Shown in pieces: positions 56,138 to 64,000 of a stretch of DNA of 64,000 bases (the first letter of the stretch is position 1; each line of letters begins with the position of its first letter). The stretch is from Flammula alnicola. Its lineage: Eukaryota > Basidiomycota > Agaricomycetes > Agaricales > Strophariaceae. The stretch spans positions 124,001-188,000 of the forward strand of contig JADNRV010000100.1 of the NCBI GenBank assembly GCA_015499995.1, in the 5' to 3' direction. Made by a program: the position numbers and the translations under genes. The notes below the pieces were generated by a model. That model was not told where the DNA came from. It ran no database searches and saw only the letters and a program-made list of their open reading frames with translations.

Positions 56138-58957
56138 ATGCCTGCTCAACTCATCTCCCAACCAAATCCTCCCCCGGACCCGTCTCTGCTCCCAGAGAGC
56201 GTCCTCGACTATGCTGTCAAGCTCAACACCAAGGATTATCTGCCACCCGCAGAGCTCGACTCCATCAAGAAATTCCGCAGAGCCGCAGATTACATTGCTG
56301 CCGGTAAGTATTGCTCTCATCTGATTTCGCTGTCGCGCTCATGTCTCGTCTTAGCTATGATTTTCTTGAACGACAATGTTCTTATTGAAAAGCCCATAAC
56401 CCATGATAACATCAAGCCCCGTCTCCTGGGTCATTGGGGTACCTGCCCCGGCCTTATCATGGTTTATGCCCACCTGAACAGGATCATCCGTAAAACTGGC
56501 CTTGACGCTCTCTACGTCGTTGGGCCAGGTACGTGGTCAGCTTACATCTCCCAGCTCACTCGCTTACACCTCAATTCTAGGACACGGCGCGCCTGCTATC
56601 TTGTCTTGTCTTTGGTTGGAAGACTCACTTGGAACCTTCCTTCCTGAATATACCCGTGACTACACCGGTCTCAAGAAGCTCATTTCTCGCTTCAGTGTTC
56701 CAGGAGGATTCCCAAGGTAATTGCATCGCCCTTCTTATCTCCCTGCGACAAATTAATCCTTCCGTTTAGTCATATCAACGCTGAGACTCCAGGTGCTATC
56801 CATGAAGGTGGTGAACTTGGATATGCTCTGAGCGTTTCCTTCGGTGCTGTCATGGACAACCCTGACCTTGTCGTTGCCTGCGTTATTGGTGACGGTGAAG
56901 CCGAGACTGGTCCTACCGCCACTGCATGGCACGGCTACAAGTACATCGACCCAGCAGAGTCTGGCGCTGTCCTTCCCATTCTCCACGTCAATGGTTTCAA
57001 GATCTCTGAAAGGACCATCTTTGGTGTTATGGATGACAAGGAAATCACTGCCCTCTTCACGTCAGTTCTTCTCCTGTTCGTGTATTTATCATCAATCTTA
57101 TCTTCGGTTATCTAGTGGCTACGGCTACCAAGTCCGCATTATCTCCGATCTCCCCAATCTCGATAACGATATTGCTGCTTCGATGGAATGGGCTCTTGCC
57201 GAGATCAAGAAGATCCAACATGCCGCCCGGACCGGAAATCCCATCGTCAAGCCCCGTTGGCCCATGCTTGTCCTCCGCACACCCAAAGGTCTCTCAGGAC
57301 CCAAGGTCGTCCATGGCGAGTTCATCGAGGGTTCTTTCCATTCCCATCAAGTTCCGCTGCCCCTCGCGAAAACCTCTGCTGAAGAACTCGGAGACCTTAA
57401 CCACTGGTTGAGTTCGTACCAGCCTGAGGAACTCTTCACGAAAGAGGGTGCTCCTATCGACGCGATCCTCGACATCATCCCAGAAGTCAACGCCAAAAAG
57501 CTCGGCCAAAGGAAGGAAAGCTACGCTGCTTATACCCCTCTCTTGACACCTGAGTGGAAGGACCTTTGCCTTGACAAAGGATCCCAAGAGAGTTGTATGA
57601 AAGCTGTCGGACGATTCTTGAAGGAAGTCATCAAAGAGTACGCAACTTTTCCTGTTCTCGTTTCTAAATCAGCTAAATTTTTTTTCCTTCTCAGGAACCC
57701 CACTACCTTCCGTATCTTCTCCCCCGATGAGCTCGTCTCCAACAAGCTCGACGCCGTCTTCGACGAAAGCGGGCGTAACTTCCAGTGGGATATCGCCTCG
57801 CGCGCTCAAGGTGGCCGCATCATCGAGATCCTCTCCGAACACACCTGCCAAGGCATGCTCCAGGGCTACACCCTCACCGGACGCACGGGGCTCTTCCCCA
57901 GTTACGAAGCCTTCCTCGGCATCATCCACACCATGATGGTGCAATACTCCAAGTTTTCCAAGATGGCCGTGGAGACGAGCTGGCGCCAGTCCGTCGGCTC
58001 GCTCAACTACATCGAGACCTCCACCTGGACGCGCCAGGAGCACAACGGCTTCTCGCATCAGAACCCGTCCTTCATCGGCGCCGTGCTCAACTTGAAGGCC
58101 CGCTTCGCGCGCGTGTACCTCCCGCCCGACGCCAACTGCTTCCTGTCGACGGTGTCGCATTGTCTGCGGGCGAAGAACTACGTGAACCTGATGGTCGGCA
58201 GCAAGCAGCCCACGCCCGTGTGGCTCTCCCCCGAAGAAGCCGACGAGCACTGTATCGCCGGCGCGTCGGTGTGGAAGTTCGCCAGCGTGGACGGCGGTGT
58301 CGACCCCGATGTAGTTCTCGTCGGTATCGGTGTGGAGATGACTTTCGAAGTCATCGCTGCAGCTGCCCTGCTACGCAAGCACGCTCCCGAGCTCCGCGTG
58401 CGCGTCGTGAACGTCACTGATCTCATGATCCTTTCCAGCACCGGCTCCCATCCTCACTCGCTCACCGAGCCGCATTCCAGACTCTCTTCCCCGACGACCG
58501 CTCCATCCACTTTAACTACCACGGATACCCGATCGAGCTCAAGGGTCTGCTCTTTGGACGCCCCAATCTCGGGAGGATCACCATAGAGGGATATGCTGAG
58601 GAGGGAACGACGACGTCGCCTTTCGATGTGAGTTTCTCAGTCGCTTACGTGTTAAACTTCTGGGGTGTTGGGTGACTGACATTGCTGCGTTGTTTAATAG
58701 ATGATGATTTCCAACCACACGGACCGTTTCAGCGTCGCCATCGCTGCCATCCTCGGTGGCGCGCGGTTCAACGACAAGGTCGCCGTGTACGCGCATGAGA
58801 AGACCAGCTATCTCCGACATCTCATTCAGAAGGAGAGGGACTACATCTATGCCAACGGCAAAGGTTCGTGTCTGCTCTCTGCCTCAAACAACTCTGACTG
58901 ACCACTTATCCTTCTTCAGACCACGACGACCTCTTCGACACCCCCGTTTTCGCCTAA
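56138..58957 (+). CDS. XFP: Phosphoketolase (Xfp), with one apparent single-base deletion
   Basis: Thiamine-diphosphate enzyme that splits xylulose 5-phosphate (or fructose 6-phosphate) with phosphate to give acetyl phosphate. Motifs in order are [36 protein letters not shown], the TPP-binding GDGEAETGP, then [30 protein letters not shown] and SHQVPL. Later come [38 protein letters not shown]-like [19 protein letters not shown] and DTPVFA at the end. Introns splice in frame throughout. At 58469-58472 the frame slips: [14 protein letters not shown] is expected, but one G of GAGGCC is missing. Without it the last ~160 residues are replaced. It should be cytosolic and is paired with acetate kinase. 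Confidence 0.9.
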
Positions 58958-59356
58958 GTATTAAATGGTCTGACGGAATAGAAATCGATACCGAACGCTT
59001 TTGAATTCTCCCCCATCTCCCATCCAACCTCCCGAGTCGACTATTTATAGAATTTTTTGTAGGACAAGCCATGGACCATCTTAGTTGGTTGTAACTTCAG
59101 TGGAATATTCCTATGTTTTTTGTCTTTTCATACTTCTGTAGAGCTCAATGTATAATACATAATCATTCTCTTTTACTTTCCCTTCGTGACCTCGTGGTTG
59201 TCTAGATTGTATTGATGTGTGAAGCAATGTTCTTGATTTGGTTAATATGCGTGGGAAATTATACCGTACGCGTATTGGACGCGCATTGGACACGCTTTAA
59301 AGCTAACGGCCGTCCGATTCCTTTCCTCTCCCACCGTGTCACTTTACCCGTTAACC
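58958..59356. other. Intergenic, no gene seen
   Basis: Holds the 3' UTR of phosphoketolase. Near 59265-59295 lies a run of cgcg/gacgcg motifs before the SRA gene start, possibly regulatory. Confidence 0.4.
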
Positions 59357-60949
59357 ATGGATGTGGACTCTGATCTTGCCGAATCCCCCACCATTAAACG
59401 CCATTCTGGACCCCTTCATCGGTACGTATTGTTTGTGCGAATGTCTCTGGCCGTATTACCCGCGTCCGGAGAACTTGAAGCTCTGATCTTCGATCATATT
59501 ACAATTTGTGACTTATACTCTTCTTCCAGCTTGAGATATGGGCATATCCCGGAATATCCTGTCGGCTATACGTGGAAAAGCCGGCGCGATCTATGCCGCT
59601 CAGGTGTCCATGCGACAATGAGGAGTGGTATCCAAGGCACGGCGAAGGACGGCGCACGTTCAACCGTCTGGTGAGTCCATTTAATATCCATCGCGACCCA
59701 TCGTTACTTATTCGATTTCGTATACCGCCTTCGATAGGTCAGGGGTCTACGAGGACGATAATTTTGAATATGGTGGGAAGGTGTTGTAAGTGCTCCTCAG
59801 CTGCTTAGAGGGAACAATGAGGCTTATCGGTCGCCTGTTGCATAGCACGTATACTGGCCAAGGCTAGTCGTTCAACATCTGGTTTCGCCCGACAATTTGG
59901 CTCATCTAATGAGATCATAGGAGGCCAACCTCCAGAACGTGTAAAGAACAGGCAACAGATTCGTGATCAAGAATGGAAAAGGGGAAACTTAGCGCTGAAG
60001 GTGAATCTGGGTGCAAAGCTTCGAAACCCGGCTCTTCAGTTTATCATCGCTTTGTGAGCAGAGGTCTTATGAGTTAAATAAACCTGTTCGTGTCATTCTT
60101 GGGCCAATGCTTCATTCTGGGTCAGGGTGAGTTCCTCCTTCCTCCTGCATGACTTCACGGCAGCTCACCTGCATTGAATCTATAGGTACCGCTACATTGG
60201 GTTGCATAGAATTACGAAAGTAAGTGGCTATCTCATAATGGTTGGTCTATGAATCCGATTGTGCTTCTTCTCTTTCAGGCAGGCACGAGGAAAGGAATAA
60301 GCGGATTCCAAGTTTGCTTCTTCGAATTCGAGGTTGGTACATCCCTTGATATGCTCTCAATTTTTTCTGAGGGATTTTATTCAGCGTATTACCGACCCGG
60401 TTGCGCCTATCCTTTCCCTCAGGAATGCAGCGTTGTCCGCACCATCTGACCAATCATTGGAAAGTATGTCACCGTCACCATCTGAACAAGCGCCCGTCGC
60501 ATCCTCTTCAGGAACCCAATCTCCAGGATCATCAAGATCGAACGCCGCTACGACCTCGGTTCACAGGGAACAAGCGCCATTGGTGATTTCTACTTCTTCA
60601 ACGTCTCCGTCTCCGCCACCGACTGGAGATCGAATACCGCAGGCGCAGCAGAAAACAACCAAATCGAAACCTTCCTCTACAGCGCTAATTCCTATGCGAC
60701 GACGTTCAAACTCGGTGTTAGATCTGGCCGAATTCATAGCTTCGTATCATGCCAGTCTCGCCACAGACCACAAATACGATTTGGTCGCGATAGATGAAGA
60801 AGACGACGACGTTGACATGGAAAATTCTGATCCAGGTGGGTCTCTTTTTATTGATTTAGCGTTCGCAAGCCGGTCAGCAAGTCTGATTTTCATCCTTTGG
60901 TTTTTATCACTCTTCAGAATTATATGACCACCAAATTACCGAATCTTGA
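59357..60949 (+). CDS. SRA-YDG domain protein (UHRF1-type DNA-base reader)
   Basis: It starts MDVDSDLAESPTIKRHSG. The SRA-YDG domain is spread over several exons: RYGHIPEYPVGYTWKSRRDL, CRSGVHATMRSGIQGTAKDG (YDG-type core), SGVYEDD, YTGQGGQPPERVK, QQIRDQEWKRGNLALK, NKPVRVILGPMLHSGSG, YRYIGLHRI and AGTRKGISGFQVCFFEFE. The C-terminal half is Ser/Pro-rich and ends LYDHQITES at 60949. SRA domains flip out and bind methylated or hydroxymethylated cytosine, so a role in methylation maintenance or silencing is likely but unproven. Keeping the frame requires a GC-AG intron (59863-59920 approx., AAG before gctagt). No RING or PHD domain is seen, unlike animal UHRF1. Confidence 0.8.
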
Positions 60950-61315
60950 CAAGGGAGAAATTATTTAGGGTGGAAAATTAAACACCGGAACCAAATACCG
61001 ACCCATGATATGTAACAGTATATTGATCCCACTTTGACGTATGTATTCCAATAACCATTTTTGGCGCTTCCTTTCCAGATAGTTGAACAAGCAGTGGAAT
61101 GCATCAGTGGCCAGATGCGCTTGCGCTCTATGGTATGGAGCGTTATTCAATAATCAATTGCAAGCGTTATTATTCACAAATGGATACTATGTACAAATGC
61201 ATCAAACCCGAGAACCTTTAAGAAATATTCTCGATGAATTCACTGGGAGACGAAGGTGAATTGTTCGACGGTTCAACAAAACTACACATTAAACGGGGCA
61301 TACCTATTACACGAG
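60950..61315. other. Intergenic between convergent genes, no gene seen
   Basis: The 3' regions of the SRA gene and the P450 gene meet here. No motif. Confidence 0.4.
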
Positions 61316-63901
61316 CTATGCTGCGCGCTCGACGATGAGAGGGAGCTCAGGGCGTAGTTTTCCGCTCTTCGCCAAGGTAGGCACTGCAATTACGCTCATA
61401 TTCCAAAATATTTCCTTGTCTGAAGGAGAGAACCGGAAGGCGTCTATCAAGAGCAAGAGCACAACCTCTGCAAACGAATTTTTTTTATCGTGAATAAGAA
61501 AAGGTTGGCCAGGAGGAAAAAAACGGATTGACTCATTTCCAATTGAGAAAATTTGAAGCCACTGTCATATTTCAGAGGCGACCACGAGGTAATTGTCAAG
61601 AAGCGACTTACATGCATGCCCTTCCACCGCCGAGGAACGTCATGCTAAACAATAAGCTGGTAAGTCACTCCAAGTTAATCTATATCAAATCAAAGGCCTT
61701 ACAGGTGCGAATAGATACCTGGGAGATGTGCAGAAGGTACCGTCTCTGGGAGAGGCTTCAGCCATCTTTCGGGCTTCCATTCGTAAGAGTCTGGTCCCCA
61801 GATTTCGGGGTTGCGATTGGCTGCCATTATCCCTACGATGACATTCGTGTTGTTCGGAATAGGGATCTCGTGTATTTCCTGACCATCTATTCCCTTGATA
61901 GGCTTGGATAGAGGAAGAACGACGTCTTGTCGGGTTCTTTTGACAATATTATCAGTGGCCATTGAAAATAGGGATAATCAGGGACGTACGTTCGTGTTAC
62001 GACAGACACAGGTGCATAGCTGAATATTCGAAATTGATTAATTGATATTAAGTAAGACTATTGGTTGAACCTACAGCCTCAGGGTTTCTCGACAAACAGC
62101 ATCGAGATATGGCAAAGAGACCAGCTGATCGTGGGGTAAATCCGATCCGTATTGTTCCTTTGCCTCTCTTATTTCTTGACGAAGCTTGTCCTGAACATCC
62201 TGGTGCGTTGACAAGAGGAATAGTATGCGTGCCAACGCGGAAGAAGTCGTATCCATTGCGGCGAATGTCAGTGAGCTAGGAAATGGGGTTATGAAAAAAC
62301 TCTACAGGATGTTCGATTTTAGGACCTACGACATTTGGCCTAATAACTCTTCTTCGGTTAAAGTGTCTTCGTCTGAAGCTGTCATATTTGCGCGCACTAG
62401 TCCAAGCCAAATGTTGGGCAAAATATTCGAGAATAAAGAGCAAAACGCACTTAAAATACTGAGAATGTCCTTGCCTTGTCCAATCTGCCTTGCTACAGCT
62501 TCGTCCCCTTCTCGTAATGCCTTCTTCTTCGATTCATATATTTCGACTGAGGTGGCATGAAGTACGTCTACGATGTCCCGAAGCTCATGTAGCGATTTCC
62601 ATGGAACAACGTTTACGAGAAAACGTCGGAACTTGGGGGTCCCAATTTTGACGAGAGTCGAAAGTAGATATGTACGAGGGAATAACATCCTGAAAGAAAC
62701 ATGTCTGATGACGCATCAATTAGCATCAATTATTATATACGGATTTTTCACAGACAAAAATATAGACATACAGGAATAGCTTTGCCGACACACTATATGG
62801 GTGCGGTACACTATCGTCTGTCAATGGGTCAAACGAATATCCGAGACCACTTTGACCTATCAGCTCGAGAGCAGTTCGAGTCATCCAAGATAAGACCTCG
62901 ATCTTTATCCACAAACAAAGAATGAGTATCGTCAAGAGTTAGTCCCTGACAAGGACGAACCTCCTGTGGCCCATTTGTGACCCTTGCAGCGAATGCATCC
63001 CGAAGCTAGCATAACATTGAGAAAGATTTGCTAGAAGGACAGGAGTCACGGACCTTGCGGGTCACGGTATAGAATGTAGGAACTACGGAAACATTAAGTA
63101 TTTATTATTTATCTTGTTGAACATCCGAAGAGGACGTACGCATTTCACGCATATGCGCAATCGAAAATACTGGGTTTAACATCTTTCGCTGTTTGCGATG
63201 TTGTTCACCTGGGAGCACCGTTAGTCGCCAGCGCAGATGTATTCGTTCTGACGGGACCTTACCAAGGGTTCCGAGAAGTCCAGGGCCTAGCGTGACCTTG
63301 TTTCCTCTGAGAATGATGAGCGTTAGTTATTTTCCGGTCTGGAGCTGCAAGGACGAGTCGCACTCAATAAATCCCGAAGTCTCTTCATATATGTATTGAT
63401 CCTGGAGTTATATTGGACGAGATTAACTGCGAGTTTGTGGAGAATGTGGATGGTTCACTGACCTTGACAACTATATGGTGCATAGCCTTGGGGTCGAAGA
63501 CATATAACTGGTTTTCCTAGACGCCACTTTGAGGAAAGAACTTCTCTAGCGAGCATCAACGGGCTTACACCAAACAGTGCCTTGATCTTGATAACACTTC
63601 CATCTGTTAAAAGCAATATTAGACTTTCTTGTTGACTATGAGATCGCCATACATTTTTCTGCCATTTCTCTGTGGAAGTCCCAGGCGTTGACGTTGAAGA
63701 CCTGGGGGAAGGCGCCTTTGTAAAGTGCCGTCAGCTAGAGTTCATTAGACGAGCTAAATGAATGGTACCTTTCCATAACGATTTTGGAGATGGACCTGGG
63801 ATGTTATCGAGAGCTGACTTGGCGAAGAACTGTCGAAATATTCTCCACAAAACCCAGGATAATGTATACAGGACGAGGGCTTGGATGAATATGATATACA
63901 T
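61316..63901 (-). CDS. Cytochrome P450 monooxygenase
   Basis: The N-terminal membrane anchor MYIIFIQALVLYTLSWVLW is followed by the hinge IPGPSPKSLWKG. About twelve short introns follow. Motifs include ENQLYVFDPKA, GPGLLGTLGEQHRKQRKMLNPVF (helix C Trp/Arg region, shown in part), the I-helix FAAMDTTSS, ETLR (ExxR), the PERW motif and the heme site FLGGGRACIGFKF with its Cys. The stop is at 61316 after PLIVERAA. It is an ER-bound oxygenase. The wording is that of the large mushroom P450 families, but the subfamily and substrate are not assignable. The first intron is odd: only 34 nt separate WKG from the next exon and the phase does not fit. The start of the protein may therefore be damaged or misassembled. 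Confidence 0.85.
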
Positions 63902-64000
63902 CTTAGGTGGGAAAGACGACAAGAGGTACAGATATGAGTTTATCAAAGTGGGTTGAGCTAAAGTGGTCTCACGGTCCTGATATGCGCATTTACACGCGTT

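Noticed and set aside
57669..58420. Long opposite-strand and shifted frames inside phosphoketolase (193 and 211 codons)
   Set aside because: GC-rich shadow frames of the true coding frame, with His/Arg-rich composition and no motif.
41..64000. tRNA, rRNA or other structured RNA genes
   Set aside because: No tRNA box A/box B pair or rRNA core sequence was noticed on either strand. A covariance-model search could still find a small RNA.

Overview
The window reads as nuclear DNA of a mushroom-forming basidiomycete (Agaricomycete). Genes are split by many 45-70 nt GT-AG introns. The gene families are typical of that group: FunK1 kinases, an IFI6/IFI27-like protein, a C14 caspase-like protein, a GH128-type glucanase and a phosphoketolase/acetate kinase pair. 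The transposons also fit: hAT, CACTA with a TNP2 transposase, and a Crypton-type tyrosine recombinase. No species is claimed. Coding regions were assembled by eye from reading frame, splice signals and remembered family motifs, without database searches.

Layout. 1-0.9 kb: 3' part of a C2H2 zinc-finger gene. 1.7-2.6 kb: IFI6-like gene with an in-frame stop. 3.1-8.6 kb: two caspase-like genes arranged head to head as a large imperfect palindrome, with a 192-bp MITE in the spacer. 9.2-11.7 kb: a degenerate repeat field built from pieces of a histone H2A gene. 11.9-15.9 kb: a complete hAT transposon with 8-bp target duplication and an apparently intact transposase. It sits in the 3' part of a decayed Crypton-type recombinase gene (15.9-18.8 kb), which a second hAT-like element has also split. 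A decayed XPG/GEN1-like nuclease gene lies just upstream (19.0-21.0 kb), and two more MITEs follow. 23.7-32.4 kb is a conserved gene block: YEATS protein, secreted GH128-type hydrolase, sterol C-14 reductase (ERG24) and a conserved hypothetical protein.

34-51 kb holds a segmental duplication carrying two FunK1 kinase genes. The 3' flank of the first copy is interrupted by a 9.15-kb CACTA element with 3-bp target duplication, a transposase and two minus-strand passenger genes. The second copy keeps the empty insertion site. A dead multi-pass membrane protein gene lies between the copies.

51.7-64 kb is gene-dense: a DUF2235 hydrolase, acetate kinase and phosphoketolase facing away from each other across a 353-bp intergenic region (a two-step route from pentose phosphates to acetate and ATP), an SRA-YDG domain protein, and a cytochrome P450. 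Phosphoketolase, acetate kinase and the CACTA transposase each carry one single-base deletion in otherwise clean genes. These may be real mutations or short-run assembly errors.
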